Positions 25,433 through 35,158 are shown, counted from the stretch's first letter. The stretch: DNA of 64,000 nt from Pseudomonas baetica (GCF_019733355.1 NZ_JAIHLQ010000029.1:33396-97395), one strand, 5' to 3'. The notes: generated from the letters alone by a model not told the origin. Made by a program: numbers and translations.

Positions 25433-27018
25433 CTCAGCTCCTCCGGTGAGTTTTTGTCTTCAAAGATGAGTGTTAAGTCGATTAGGCGCCGGGCCAAGCG
25501 GATCAGGCGAAACAGTTTGATTAGCATACTGTCAGGCAGTCGCTCCAGGCCCACGTCCGTGACTGGTCTATCTGGTAGAGGGAGTTGATAGACCCCCAGC
25601 AACAACTGCCCGAACAGTGCGGAGGGGATTTGCTTGCGATCCTCCCAGTTCACCTCGTCTTGAGCCCGTAACAGGGCCAGGAGCATTAGGTGAACGCCCG
25701 TCGAGCGAGGCGCTGAAAGATCGAGTCGCTCAATGTTCAGGGCGAAGCCCAAGCCACGCTTTTGATCAATGATGCTCTCGGCATCTCCGGCATAGGCCGC
25801 CATTTCTCGAGCTAGTCCAGCAATGGCTAAACGCAGTTGTTCAGGTGTATCCAGCTGTGGTGTGATGATCCAAAGGTCGTCGATTGGGCAGGTTTCGACT
25901 GGAGACGTCGGCTCGGTGGAGATCTCGCGATCGATTTGCTCACGAATCTGTTGAACGCGTGATAGATGACTGACCGCAGGTGAAGTATTTTTTTCGGGGG
26001 CTGTGAGCCGTTCTTCTGAAATTGGTTCTATCTTGCTCTGGGCATCAGTTGATTCGGGATTAGCGTCGGAGGAGGGCGACTCTGCCGCAGTTTCATGCAC
26101 GCTTGGCCGATGGCTGTTTTCTGGAGGCGTGGTGGTGACAGCCCCAGGCGTGGCGACGACCCGTTGGGTATCGCTCAGCTCCAGGGCCAGCATACGGTAG
26201 GACTGTCCAAGCAGGTGGCTCATGCGTTCGAGCAATTCGTCCTGGATCTGCTCAAGATCAAAAGATTCAGGATCGCCATCGAAGTAGCCCATGGTTTCTA
26301 GCCAGAACTCTGCAAATGAAACGGCAGCGGTTGGATAACGATTCCAGGTTCGCTCAGCCTGACTACGTAGACCGATCAGGCGCTCTATCTGAGGCTTACC
26401 CAATCCGGCATACAGAGTTTGTGGAATGGCGGGCAATAAGTGTTCGAGGGTGTCCAGCATACGGCTGATATGCGACTGCGAAATCGGATAGCCTCCAGCG
26501 GCAAGACGTCGAGCCAGCTCCCGTTGTGATAGATCTGCGCCATCGGACTCAAGCATGGTTTTGAGTTTGGCTACTGCCAGCGCCCGTTCGATGAACGTGA
26601 GTTGACCGTGCAGGTCGCTTTCCGCCAAATGGCCGAGTAGGGCGGTGATTTCATTGCCCCAAGGTCGGAACAGGCAGTGGATCCGAAAGAAACGCTCGTC
26701 GCGAGTTTCCTGCCACAGTTCGCCGAGAATGGCTAAGCGCGTATTACCGCCGTTGCGGATGATGAAAGAGGTTTCACCCGGGCGGCGGGTTATCGGTGGC
26801 GGTTGATCCAGCCCGCGTTCACGGATCGACGCCTTGATATCGTCATAAAGCGGGTTACGAATGAAGCGTGGGTTGTGTTCGTAGGGACGTAACTGTTCCA
26901 GAGTGACCAGCATGGGAGTGTCGATGACGGGATCGGACAGTCGCTCCAGTCCAGGACCTTGAGTGAAGTGGTCCTGGTGCAGCTTGTCGGTAATTTCCTC
27001 CTGACTGAGCTTCTTCAT
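25429..27018 (-). CDS. parB: ParB-family protein of PFGI-1-type ICE
   Basis: Protein of 529 residues. The ParB/Srx N-terminal domain covers about 35-130 (LEQLRPYEHNPRF, then IRNGGNTRLAIL) followed by a helix-turn-helix (SQRELARRLAAGGYPISQSHISRMLD, about 183-208). The C-terminal half is longer than in chromosomal ParB, as usual for this ICE class (TIGR03764-like). With ParA it should stabilise the excised element. parA lies 308 bp upstream rather than next to a dnaB-like gene. Confidence 0.9.
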   Translation of the reverse strand: MKKLSQEEITDKLHQDHFTQGPGLERLSDPVIDTPMLVTLEQLRPYEHNPRFIRNPLYDDIKASIRERGLDQPPPITRRPGETSFIIRNGGNTRLAILGELWQETRDERFFRIHCLFRPWGNEITALLGHLAESDLHGQLTFIERALAVAKLKTMLESDGADLSQRELARRLAAGGYPISQSHISRMLDTLEHLLPAIPQTLYAGLGKPQIERLIGLRSQAERTWNRYPTAAVSFAEFWLETMGYFDGDPESFDLEQIQDELLERMSHLLGQSYRMLALELSDTQRVVATPGAVTTTPPENSHRPSVHETAAESPSSDANPESTDAQSKIEPISEERLTAPEKNTSPAVSHLSRVQQIREQIDREISTEPTSPVETCPIDDLWIITPQLDTPEQLRLAIAGLAREMAAYAGDAESIIDQKRGLGFALNIERLDLSAPRSTGVHLMLLALLRAQDEVNWEDRKQIPSALFGQLLLGVYQLPLPDRPVTDVGLERLPDSMLIKLFRLIRLARRLIDLTLIFEDKNSPEELR

Positions 27019-27326
27019 CTGAACCGCCTCGGTTAACGCCGGCTACGCAAATGGTCACCGACCTCGAATTTCACGATTTCGGCAGTCCCTGAACCTTCGA
27101 AATGTTGGGAGAGTTCTGCGAGGAACCACAACATGGCCGAGCGCCCCCTTGCAAACGAAAAACTAAAGTGCAGCACTCCCCGCAAGCCGCGTCGTGTGGT
27201 CGAATGGAAGGCTGAACAACGATAGGAAACTGATCCAACATTAGAAAACTCCTTACCAAGCCCTGATGGCTTCAAGGTCGATCAAACAAAAATAATTCGG
27301 TGAAAAAGCTAATTGGGCGATTTGGT
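27019..27326. other. Gap between parB and parA; dnaB-like gene absent
   Basis: Only short frames occur (for example minus-strand 27033-27275, 80 residues, no recognised domain). In PAPI-1/PFGI-1-type elements a dnaB-like helicase gene is usual in this place. The gap may be a deletion scar; promoter or parS-like sites are possible but none is obvious. Confidence 0.5.
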
Positions 27327-28172
27327 TTATCGAGACTCCGCACACCTCATTACCGATGAGATCGCTTCGCGCCATTCCGGGAATAATTCGATTGCCAGCG
27401 CTTGCATTACTTCTAGCGCAGACTGCGAGCGTCGGCGTTTACTCGACGGGCGAGCATCTATTCGGTGGGCCGGTAAGCCGAGGGAGGCGGCATTGAGGTA
27501 CGCCACCCGGTCCGGGATTACGGTGTCTAGAACCGAGATATTGGTAGCCTCTGCGAAATTCTCGCGCAGGCTTCGGATGATCATCCGGGTGTCCACTCGA
27601 TTGACGTTCACTTGGTTCAGTAAGAGCCGCAACGGCGGCGGGTCGATGCCTAGATGACGAAACGGTTCGAGCTCACTCAGTAGTTTTAAGGTGCCCCGAC
27701 GCATTTCGCGGGCAGCGAGCATTTCCGGCGTGATGGGAGAGAGGGCGAGATCGGAGGCCAAGATGGCCATTTCCAACAGCACACCGCGGGCTCCCTGAGT
27801 ATCAATCAAAAGCAGGTCATAATTGAGATGCAAATCGTTGAGCAAATTGTGTAGGCGTAGTCGTCCGTCAGGGGCATGTAGCAACAAAGTGCTCAGTCGA
27901 CCTTGATCGTCATTAGAGAAAATCAGGTCGAGACCGACGACTGCAGTCCTAGAAATTATTCGTTCAGGTATTGTTAGATTGAGTGCAATGAGCTCGTACG
28001 CACCTGCCTGCGCTTTCTGGCTCAATGAATAATAACTGGAGAGGGTGGGTTGGCTATCCAGATCCAAGAGCAGAACACGGAGACCAGCATCGGCCAACAG
28101 GCCGCCGAGGTTCGCCGCTACTGTAGTTTTGCCTACACCACCCTTGGTGGAAACCACCGAGACCACGTGCAT
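27327..28172 (-). CDS. parA: ParA-family partition ATPase
   Basis: Protein of 281 residues with the deviant Walker A STKGGVGKTT near the N-terminus, LLLDLDSQPTLS (A') and LLLIDTQGARG (Walker B). ParA/Soj of PAPI-1-type elements is needed to maintain the excised circle. The ATG at 28172 has AGGAG 8 nt upstream; a GTG at 28181 overlapping alpA is the alternative start. It is the gene nearest the parA-side end of the element apart from alpA and one hypothetical. Confidence 0.92.
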   Translation of the reverse strand: MHVVSVVSTKGGVGKTTVAANLGGLLADAGLRVLLLDLDSQPTLSSYYSLSQKAQAGAYELIALNLTIPERIISRTAVVGLDLIFSNDDQGRLSTLLLHAPDGRLRLHNLLNDLHLNYDLLLIDTQGARGVLLEMAILASDLALSPITPEMLAAREMRRGTLKLLSELEPFRHLGIDPPPLRLLLNQVNVNRVDTRMIIRSLRENFAEATNISVLDTVIPDRVAYLNAASLGLPAHRIDARPSSKRRRSQSALEVMQALAIELFPEWREAISSVMRCAESR

Positions 28173-28177
28173 CACCC

Positions 28178-28411
28178 TCACTCCTGTTGTGAAAGGCGTT
28201 CTGCAATCCAGTGTTCGATTTCCAGAGAGTCCCAGCCGACTGCGCGCAGCCCGATACGCTTCGCCCGCGGGAACTTGCCTTCCTTCATCAGGTTGTAAAT
28301 ATGCGCACGTTTGAAGCCGGTTTTTAGTTCAACCTCGTCACGTCGCATGATGTGGCGTTGGGGTTGAGGTGCTTCGAGTGCGGGTACCGATGGGTTGGAC
28401 ATGCTAGTCAC
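28178..28411 (-). CDS. AlpA-family HTH regulator
   Basis: Protein of 77 residues with a MerR-like winged helix: IMRRDEVELKTGFKRAHIYN then KEGKFPRAKRIG and a C-terminal W-containing helix, the hallmark of AlpA/excisionase-type proteins. It precedes parA with almost no spacing. In ICEs such proteins control early genes or excision. Confidence 0.88.
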   Translation of the reverse strand: MTSMSNPSVPALEAPQPQRHIMRRDEVELKTGFKRAHIYNLMKEGKFPRAKRIGLRAVGWDSLEIEHWIAERLSQQE

Positions 28412-28517
28412 TCCTGGCGCCTGTTGGCGTGTGGTGGGAAGTGACTTGGATTGAATCGCACTAGCGCGGCTGAGTCATTGCACTGCAATCAAGCCCATTG
28501 CAACGCAATTGACTGGA

Positions 28518-29285
28518 TCAGTTGTTTTTCTTGAGGCTACGATTGGCCACGGCAAACTTTTCATCCAGCGTCCGCTTGCTGAGGCCGGGCACATCTTTGT
28601 GACGGGCGACAATGGCGTCGACGATGGCTGCTTGATTCGTGAATACCGAAAGAGGTTTTCCGGCGGGCGAATGGTCCAAAAGAAGGCTGACCAATGCCCC
28701 GATCATATTGTGATAGGTCAGTTCACTACGCTCGCTGAGTTGACCATTCGTTTTGGCCAAGGCTTTGAGATCATCTCTTTCAAGTCCAATCGACTGGAGT
28801 TCTCCCAAGATTTCTTGAATGTGTTGCTGTTGCGCTTTCAACGCTCTCGATAACTCGTCTCGATCTGCTTTCACTGAAAGAAACGTTCCGAGACTGACCT
28901 TTGCAGATGTATCCTCACCGGACTCGAATAAAAAGCTGGGCTTATGGTCGGGATAATGAATTTCCATCCAGCGGCGTAAGTCTGAATGGCGTATGGTCAG
29001 CTGATAGGGCTCTACGTAGCTTCCCAAAGGAACAGAAACGCCGAGGCAGCCGTACGGCAGTTCTCCATTGCGTATGGCGTCTAAAATCCTTTCGACAGCG
29101 ATGTGAAGATTGGGCCATTGGGGAAAGAGGGTTGCAAGGTTCTCAGGACGAGACCAATCCGCCTGCATAATTTGGGCTTCGTAGCGAGTGAGATTGCACC
29201 AGCGCAATGCTGCATCTATAGGGCGATAGAAGCTTTTGCTATGCGAATTAAAAACATTAATAGCCATAGCGTGACGGACCTCCAT
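28518..29285 (-). CDS. Conserved hypothetical ICE protein near alpA
   Basis: Soluble protein of 255 residues; an inner ATG at 29267 (MAINVFN) is also possible. It has conserved features WMEIHYPDHKPSFLF in the middle, a coiled-coil segment (about 140-180) and a basic C-terminus with HKDVPGLSKRTLDEKFA, the last resembling a small DNA-binding helix pair. Proteins like this sit at the alpA/parA end of related ICEs. No enzymatic motif is recognised. Confidence 0.72.
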   Translation of the reverse strand: MEVRHAMAINVFNSHSKSFYRPIDAALRWCNLTRYEAQIMQADWSRPENLATLFPQWPNLHIAVERILDAIRNGELPYGCLGVSVPLGSYVEPYQLTIRHSDLRRWMEIHYPDHKPSFLFESGEDTSAKVSLGTFLSVKADRDELSRALKAQQQHIQEILGELQSIGLERDDLKALAKTNGQLSERSELTYHNMIGALVSLLLDHSPAGKPLSVFTNQAAIVDAIVARHKDVPGLSKRTLDEKFAVANRSLKKNN

Positions 29286-29587
29286 TCCTAATGGATAGGC
29301 CTCTCACCGACTATCAATATTCAAACTAGCGATTCATGCTAGCTGTTTCCTCCATCGACCAAATCGGTGAGGTCATTTAATTTCGAGTGCTACCAGAAAG
29401 CAATACCCGAGTAGCAATCGATGTTTTTACGCAATCCAGAGCCACAATCTCGGTCTCTTAACCAAAAATTCGGGTTCTGATTAGGTATCCTCCACATGAC
29501 CCAGAGGTGCAGATATCATTAATCAATGATGCAGATTCTTGATGTTTGGAACTTCTTGATCAATTGAACCGCTCTGGACGTTAATTG
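29286..29587. other. Boundary between ICE core and cargo
   Basis: This gap shows no coding frame of note. It is AT-richer than the core genes. It marks the switch from conserved ICE genes to catabolic cargo and should hold the promoter of the alpA-proximal gene. Confidence 0.5.
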
Positions 29588-30802
29588 CTAGGGAAGATTG
29601 ATTATATTGTGCTCAGGCCCAGAGCCTAATTTCGTAATATTTTCCGCACCCCTGTCATTTACAATGAGCACGCTGCCCTCTCGATATCCGCCAGCACCTT
29701 GCGTACCTTCCGGTAGCATTACCATTGGTGTCATCGATACCACCATGCCCGGTTCTAGCACCGTCTCGATATCTTCGCGTAATTCGAGCCCAGCCTCCCG
29801 TCCGTAATAGTGGCAAAGGACTCCATTTGAGTGACCGTAACCGAAAGTGCGATAATTGAGCAGATCCGCTTGTAGATAGATTTCATTTAGCTCTGCCGCA
29901 ATATCGCAGCAACGAACCCCTGGTCTAATTATCTCCTGCCCGCGTTGGTGTACTTTGCAGTTGATTTCCCATATGCGACGCTGCTGGGCATTTGGCTCAC
30001 CCAAAAAAGCCGTTCGTTCTAATGAAGAAAAATAGCCTGCGATCATCGGAAAACAGTTAACTGAAAGTATATCGCCGGATTTAACTCGACGACTGGTAAC
30101 GGGATTATGGGCGCCATCAGTGTTCAGGCCGGATTGAAACCACGTCCACGTGTCACGAAGCTCACAGTAAGGCATGCGCTTAGCAATTTCCCTGGTCATT
30201 GCAGACGTCCCCGCAAGTGCTACCTCGTATTCAGGCACACCTTCAGATATCGCGTCTAAACAAGCCGCACCTCCTACGTCCGCTACCGCTGCACCAATAC
30301 GAATCAGCTGGATTTCTTCGGTTGACTTGAACATGCGAATACGGTTGGTGCCAGGCGCGATGTCAGCTAGTTCCGCATTGTCAAGAGCGGCTTCTATCTT
30401 GCGAAATTTATCGAGGGATAGATGATCGAACTCTACGCCTATACGGCGAGATTTTAATGGGATTGCTTTACGTAGAGCAACAAAATAGTTATCACGCTTC
30501 CAGTCTGTATAGACAAGATTATCTCCCCAGCTGCGGCGATAACCTTGGCCTCCATCAATATTGGTCGTTATAAGAATGGAGCTATCGTGCGTTACTACTA
30601 ATGCGTAGCTACGCCCAAACTCGCAGAAGAGGAAGTCGCCAAAATAGTTTATGTTGTGTATTGAGCTCAATACAATGGCGTCCAAACTGGTGCTGGTCAT
30701 ATGCTGACGTAACAGTTGAAGGCGTCGGGACATTTCCTTCACACTGAAAGTAGACCGTGTTTTAGGTCCATTTTGAAGTGTAATGTAATTAGGCATGCTC
30801 AT
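29588..30802 (-). CDS. Creatinase paralogue (M24 'pita-bread' fold)
   Basis: Protein of 404 residues, alignable almost without gaps to creatinase encoded at 43564. Residues that bind creatine's carboxylate and the catalytic His are kept (R64, H232, E262, H324, R335), but E358, which contacts the guanidinium group, is Thr here (GMVVSMTPM), and H376 is Gly (GGYREGSVLI). Known metal-dependent M24 peptidase ligands are absent. It may hydrolyse a related amidino or N-methyl compound. It is downstream of a LysR gene and divergent from an ABC uptake operon. Confidence 0.85.
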   Translation of the reverse strand: MSMPNYITLQNGPKTRSTFSVKEMSRRLQLLRQHMTSTSLDAIVLSSIHNINYFGDFLFCEFGRSYALVVTHDSSILITTNIDGGQGYRRSWGDNLVYTDWKRDNYFVALRKAIPLKSRRIGVEFDHLSLDKFRKIEAALDNAELADIAPGTNRIRMFKSTEEIQLIRIGAAVADVGGAACLDAISEGVPEYEVALAGTSAMTREIAKRMPYCELRDTWTWFQSGLNTDGAHNPVTSRRVKSGDILSVNCFPMIAGYFSSLERTAFLGEPNAQQRRIWEINCKVHQRGQEIIRPGVRCCDIAAELNEIYLQADLLNYRTFGYGHSNGVLCHYYGREAGLELREDIETVLEPGMVVSMTPMVMLPEGTQGAGGYREGSVLIVNDRGAENITKLGSGPEHNIINLP

Positions 30803-30916
30803 GCCGAGGTTCCTGTCTAGTGAAGGCAGCGCGTAGCATCTCCTTCACGCCCAATAGGAACAAATGACGATTTTTAATTCCGTACTATTAGCAGAGCTTA
30901 TGGCTCAGACAGATAT

Positions 30917-31843
30917 CTAGCTGCCTAGGTTCAAGCGCCGCTGTGACAGGTGCTGCTCCACCTCGCTCTTAATCCACTTCTTCAGCGCCTGAACCCTAGG
31001 GCGGTCTTCATGGATGCTAGGGTGCACTAGCCATACTTGGCCATCTTGCATTACCTCAGGGAACGGCCTGACCAAAGTACCGTTTGCTATCTCTTTTGCA
31101 CACAGCGAATGCCGCATTAACGCGACCCCCTGACCATCACAAGCCGCCTGCAACACAAGGTCTGCCCGTGAAAATGAGCAGCCTCCACGGGTATTGATAT
31201 CGTAGCGGCTGTGCCGGGAGAAAAAAGCGTCCCAGTTGGTGCTGTAGGCAGCGTGAGGCATAGAGTCATGTAACAAGATCGTCTGACACAAATCACCATA
31301 ATCTTTGATTTCTAATCGTGCCAACAAATCCGCGCTGGCTACTGGATAAACGATGTCATCGAATAGGTGTAGCTGAGAGAGCTTGGCATTGTCAGTCCAA
31401 GCGCAGCTGATTGCCAAGTCGACGCCGTCGCTATTGAAATTAGGGGTACTCAGATCCGCTTCTACCTCCAACTGTATGCCAGGGTAGGCTTGATTGAAGG
31501 ATGGCATCCGCGGCAGCAACCACTTGCTAGCGAAGGAGGGCATCACGCGCACTTTTAGCGTGCCACTTAGCTCTTCATCTCCAATTTGGTGCAAAGTCGT
31601 TCCTAAAAGCCTCAACGCTTGGTCGACTCCGACGTGCAAGCGTTCACCGCGGTGCGTAAGCCTCAAGCCCCTAGGCAGGCGATAAAAAAGCTCATAGCCC
31701 AGTTCCTGCTCAAGCGCTTGAATCTTCTGGCTTACAGCGCTTTGTGTAAGGAACAGGTCTTTTGATGCGCGAGTGAAGCTCAAGTGCCGTGCAGCAGCAT
31801 CGAAGTAGCGCAATCCCTCAAGAGAAGGTAGGGCACGAGACAT
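30917..31843 (-). CDS. LysR-family regulator (GcvA-like)
   Basis: Protein of 308 residues: N-terminal winged helix (FDAAARHLSFTRASKDLFLTQ and QSAVSQKIQALE) and a C-terminal periplasmic-binding-like effector domain. It is transcribed away from the ABC operon at 32022, with a 178-bp divergent region, and towards the creatinase paralogue. It is likely to control both in response to the imported compound. Confidence 0.92.
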   Translation of the reverse strand: MSRALPSLEGLRYFDAAARHLSFTRASKDLFLTQSAVSQKIQALEQELGYELFYRLPRGLRLTHRGERLHVGVDQALRLLGTTLHQIGDEELSGTLKVRVMPSFASKWLLPRMPSFNQAYPGIQLEVEADLSTPNFNSDGVDLAISCAWTDNAKLSQLHLFDDIVYPVASADLLARLEIKDYGDLCQTILLHDSMPHAAYSTNWDAFFSRHSRYDINTRGGCSFSRADLVLQAACDGQGVALMRHSLCAKEIANGTLVRPFPEVMQDGQVWLVHPSIHEDRPRVQALKKWIKSEVEQHLSQRRLNLGS

Positions 31844-32021
31844 GACGAGGCTCCAGCAGTTGGGATTTTACCAGTACAAGCATGAGTCATGCCGACATTA
31901 GTAAACCTAATGAGTCGACGTTAAAAATAGCCGTTTGTTCATGATTTCGGTTGTGGACATGCTGTGTGAGCGCCAACCGATTCGCCCACTTCTACTCGTA
32001 ACTCATCGAAAGGATCGCGTC

Positions 32022-32873
32022 ATGAGACCACTGTACTCGCTGCTGACTCCATTGTTAGTTGGCACTTTAGCGTCCTTTGCAGCTGTTGAGGCTAAGGCTG
32101 ATTTACTTTCTGACATCAAGGGGCGTGGCGAGATTGTCGTCGCAACCGAAGCACGTTATGCGCCTTTTGAGATGATCGAGGACGGTAAAATTGTCGGGTA
32201 CGGGAAAGACTTGCTCGACGCGATTATGCTTGATTTGCCCGGGGTCAAACTTAAACAATTAGATGTGCCATTTCAGGGTATACTTCCTGGATTATCCAGC
32301 AAAAGATTCGACTTCGTTGCCACGTCACTTACTATAACTAAGGCGCGAGCAGAAAGTTTTGCTTTTACCTTGCCTTTTTCCACTGCTAGTGTGGCAGTAT
32401 TGAAGCGTAAAGGAGACTCCCGGATCAATAGTGCCGAAGATTTGATTGGCATGGTAGTAGGAAGTCAAGCTGGAGCCCCACAAATCGACGTGCTCAAGGA
32501 GTATGAGCGGACTGTACTGCAGCCTACGAAGAACTCGGGCGTGAAAGAAATCAAGGCATTTATGGACTATAATGAGGCTTATGCGGCTTTGGCCTCCCGT
32601 CGCGTCGATGCAGTCGTTCAATCCCTACCCAATCTCGCGCCTTTAATCAAGGAACGTGGAGATGTATTTGAAATTGTACAGCCTCCCTTCGGACCGCCGA
32701 CATACTATGCGTGGGCCGGTCGTAAAGATGCTGACAGCGCCTCTCTTGTTAAATTCTTTAGTGACGGTATTGCAAAGCTGAACGCAAGTGGTGAGTTAGC
32801 CAAGCTCCAGCGCAAATGGTTCGGCTTCGAAATGCCTCTACCTACTGATGCTGTTCCAGCACCGATAAACTGA
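32022..32873 (+). CDS. ABC transporter solute-binding protein, family 3
   Basis: Periplasmic binding protein of 283 residues with a signal peptide (cleavage near AKA, about residue 26). The family-3 signature appears as EIVVATEARYAPFEMIEDGK. The ATG at 32022 is preferred over 31935 because it opens the signal peptide. It is clearly homologous to the binding protein at 54810 (shared GILPGL, KDADSASLVKFFS, KWFGF). Amino-acid-like substrate, exact ligand unknown. Confidence 0.9.
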   Translation: MRPLYSLLTPLLVGTLASFAAVEAKADLLSDIKGRGEIVVATEARYAPFEMIEDGKIVGYGKDLLDAIMLDLPGVKLKQLDVPFQGILPGLSSKRFDFVATSLTITKARAESFAFTLPFSTASVAVLKRKGDSRINSAEDLIGMVVGSQAGAPQIDVLKEYERTVLQPTKNSGVKEIKAFMDYNEAYAALASRRVDAVVQSLPNLAPLIKERGDVFEIVQPPFGPPTYYAWAGRKDADSASLVKFFSDGIAKLNASGELAKLQRKWFGFEMPLPTDAVPAPIN

Positions 32874-32903
32874 ATGCAGTAATGCTAGTCGGGAAAATTA
32901 GGT

Positions 32904-33554
32904 ATGTTTGATTTAACAGCTACAGCCCACTATTTGCCACAGCTTTTGGCAGGCCTGTTTACCACACTATGGGTATCTTTGACCGCTATTGCGTTAGGGC
33001 TGGTGATGGGCTGGGCTGTTTGCCTTGGTCTGATGGGTGAGCATAGGTGGCTCCGGATGTTCTGCGCTGCTTATGTAAGCTTCTTTCGAGGCACGCCTTT
33101 GTTGGTACAGCTTGTTCTAGTATTTTATGCACTGCCTTCTATCGGAATAAGTTTACCTCCACTGGCCGCCGCGATTGTCGCGTTAACTTTGAATAGTGGA
33201 GCCTTCCAGGGTGAAATATTGCGCTCCGGTTTCCAGCTTCTGCCATACGGTCAAACTGAGGCGGCCAGAGATCTTGGTCTGTCGCGCTGGCAAGCATTGA
33301 TTTATATTAAAACACCCCAAGTGTTGAAGGCCATGTTGCCTGCTCTTGTAAACGAAACTATCGATATCATTAAAAATTCCTCATTGATTTCTGCTGTCGC
33401 TGTACATGAGCTTATGAGGACAGCTCAAACCCTTGCCTCAACTACCTACCGCCCCATCGAATTCTTTATCGTGACTGGACTGCTTTACTTGGCCCTAACA
33501 ATGGCGACTGGACGGGTGGGTAACTGGCTGGAAGCTAGGCTAAAAATTGCGTAG
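32904..33554 (+). CDS. ABC transporter permease, His/Glu/Gln type (1)
   Basis: Inner-membrane protein of 216 residues with about five membrane segments and the EAA loop (GQTEAARDLGLSRWQ) that contacts the ATPase. FFRGTPLLVQL in the N-terminal half is typical of polar amino-acid permeases. It pairs with the permease that starts 10 bp downstream. Confidence 0.92.
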   Translation: MFDLTATAHYLPQLLAGLFTTLWVSLTAIALGLVMGWAVCLGLMGEHRWLRMFCAAYVSFFRGTPLLVQLVLVFYALPSIGISLPPLAAAIVALTLNSGAFQGEILRSGFQLLPYGQTEAARDLGLSRWQALIYIKTPQVLKAMLPALVNETIDIIKNSSLISAVAVHELMRTAQTLASTTYRPIEFFIVTGLLYLALTMATGRVGNWLEARLKIA

Positions 33555-33563
33555 GAGGTGCCT

Positions 33564-34223
33564 TTGATCAGCATTGGTCTGTTTGACGAGTACGGTGGCT
33601 CAATCCTAGCCGGGATTTGCGTTACGCTGAAAATGAGTATTGGGGGAATTGCGCTGGGGATGGTTTTAGGCCTGGCGTTACAGAGTTTTTACAAGCCTAA
33701 TAACAAGCCAGCTGCCTTTTTATATCAGCTGTATTTAAATGTTTTTCGGGGTACGCCGCTTCTTCTACAATTATTCTTGGTTTTCTATGGGGGACCATAC
33801 ATAGGTATTGACTGGACTGCAGAAACCGTAGGATTGATAGGTCTAGGGTTGTATGGTGCAGCCTATTTTGCAGAGATATTTCGTGCTGGACGTGAGTCAA
33901 TTCCACAAGGTCAACTCGAAGCTGCAAGAGATCTGGGACTGACAGGTACCCAGGCATTTCGAGTTGTGCTGTGGCCGCAGATGATGGCTCGGTGCGTACC
34001 AGCAGTTGTCGGGCAGACGATAATTCTACTAAAAGAGTCGTCTGTTTTGTCGATTATAACAGTCGCTGAGTTAACTAATGTGGCGATGACAATTGCTGTT
34101 CAGAGCTACTCGATGCTGGAACCATATACGATATTGGCGTTGACGTATTGGGCTATTGCCATTGTACTAGCTGGCATTGGCTCCAGAGCTGAGCGTCATT
34201 TTAAAAATTATCTGCAGCGCTGA
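33564..34223 (+). CDS. ABC transporter permease, His/Glu/Gln type (2)
   Basis: Inner-membrane protein of 219 residues with the same architecture: NVFRGTPLLLQL and EAA loop GQLEAARDLGLTGTQ. The start is most likely the TTG at 33564, because AGGAGG at 33553-33558 stands 5 nt before it; the GTG at 33558 overlaps that site. The gene is visibly AT-rich. Confidence 0.9.
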   Translation: MISIGLFDEYGGSILAGICVTLKMSIGGIALGMVLGLALQSFYKPNNKPAAFLYQLYLNVFRGTPLLLQLFLVFYGGPYIGIDWTAETVGLIGLGLYGAAYFAEIFRAGRESIPQGQLEAARDLGLTGTQAFRVVLWPQMMARCVPAVVGQTIILLKESSVLSIITVAELTNVAMTIAVQSYSMLEPYTILALTYWAIAIVLAGIGSRAERHFKNYLQR

Positions 34224-34231
34224 GGTTATGC

Positions 34232-35029
34232 ATGTCCAATTCATACGCTATAGAAATTCGTGATTTGCAAAAAAGCTATGGCCAGCATGAAGTGCTCAAA
34301 GGCATTTCACTCACCGTCGCAAAAGGCGAGGTTGTTAGCATCATCGGAGGTTCTGGATCTGGTAAATCAACGTTGCTGAGATGTATAAATTTTCTTGAGG
34401 AATATGACGGTGGTGAGGTATTGGTAAATAACCGCCTTATTGGTTACGGAAGCTCTGTTACTGGAGGTTTGTACCAATTGCCCGAAAACACAATCCAGAG
34501 TTCGCTTCGCAAGGTGTGCATGGTTTTTCAACAGTTCAATTTATGGCCGCATATGCGTGTTCTTGATAATGTTGCCACCCCCCTGAGGCTTGTAAAAAAA
34601 ATGCCGAAACTTGCGGCATATGCAATGGCGGAGGCCCAGCTTGAAAAGGTCGGTCTCGCTCATAAGGCTTCCAGCTACCCGAGTCAACTCTCCGGAGGTC
34701 AACAGCAACGGGTGGCAATAGCCAGAGCGTTGGCGATGGAACCCAGCATTATGCTGTTTGACGAGCCTACCTCAGCTTTAGACCCCGAATTAGTAGGAGA
34801 GGTGCTCAATGTCATTAAGGACGTTGCGAGTGAAGGTATGACATTAGTTATCGTGACGCATGAGATGGGATTTGCGGCAAAGGTATCGGATAAAGTCGTC
34901 TTTCTCGCTGATGGTCGCGTAGAGGAACAGGGACCTCCTAGCCAAATATTTGGGGCTCCCACCAGCCCTCGCTTACTTCAGTTCCTTACGTCATGGAATG
35001 AGCGGCAGAATGGTGGCAGTGTAAATTGA
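34232..35029 (+). CDS. ABC transporter ATP-binding protein, amino-acid type
   Basis: ATPase of 265 residues: Walker A GGSGSGKST, Q-loop VFQQFNLWPH, signature LSGGQQQR, Walker B IMLFDEPTSALD, switch His in VTHEMGFA. It completes a four-gene importer (binding protein, two permeases, ATPase). An insertion between Walker A and the Q-loop (about residues 72-92) is shared in part with the ATPase at 52685. Confidence 0.94.
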   Translation: MSNSYAIEIRDLQKSYGQHEVLKGISLTVAKGEVVSIIGGSGSGKSTLLRCINFLEEYDGGEVLVNNRLIGYGSSVTGGLYQLPENTIQSSLRKVCMVFQQFNLWPHMRVLDNVATPLRLVKKMPKLAAYAMAEAQLEKVGLAHKASSYPSQLSGGQQQRVAIARALAMEPSIMLFDEPTSALDPELVGEVLNVIKDVASEGMTLVIVTHEMGFAAKVSDKVVFLADGRVEEQGPPSQIFGAPTSPRLLQFLTSWNERQNGGSVN

Positions 35030-35158
35030 ATTGCATTTACATCAATATGGTCTTACTTTGTGATCAAGCTATCATTTGATCTCTTTTCAGAAACATTAGG
35101 TGCTAAATATTATCTTGTGCGGTGTCGCGTTTGAGCATGGTACTGAGGATGCAGAAAA

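Noticed and set aside
29588..30802. Calling the creatinase paralogue an Xaa-Pro aminopeptidase
   Set aside because: The five M24 metal ligands are absent and the chain aligns with creatinase throughout.
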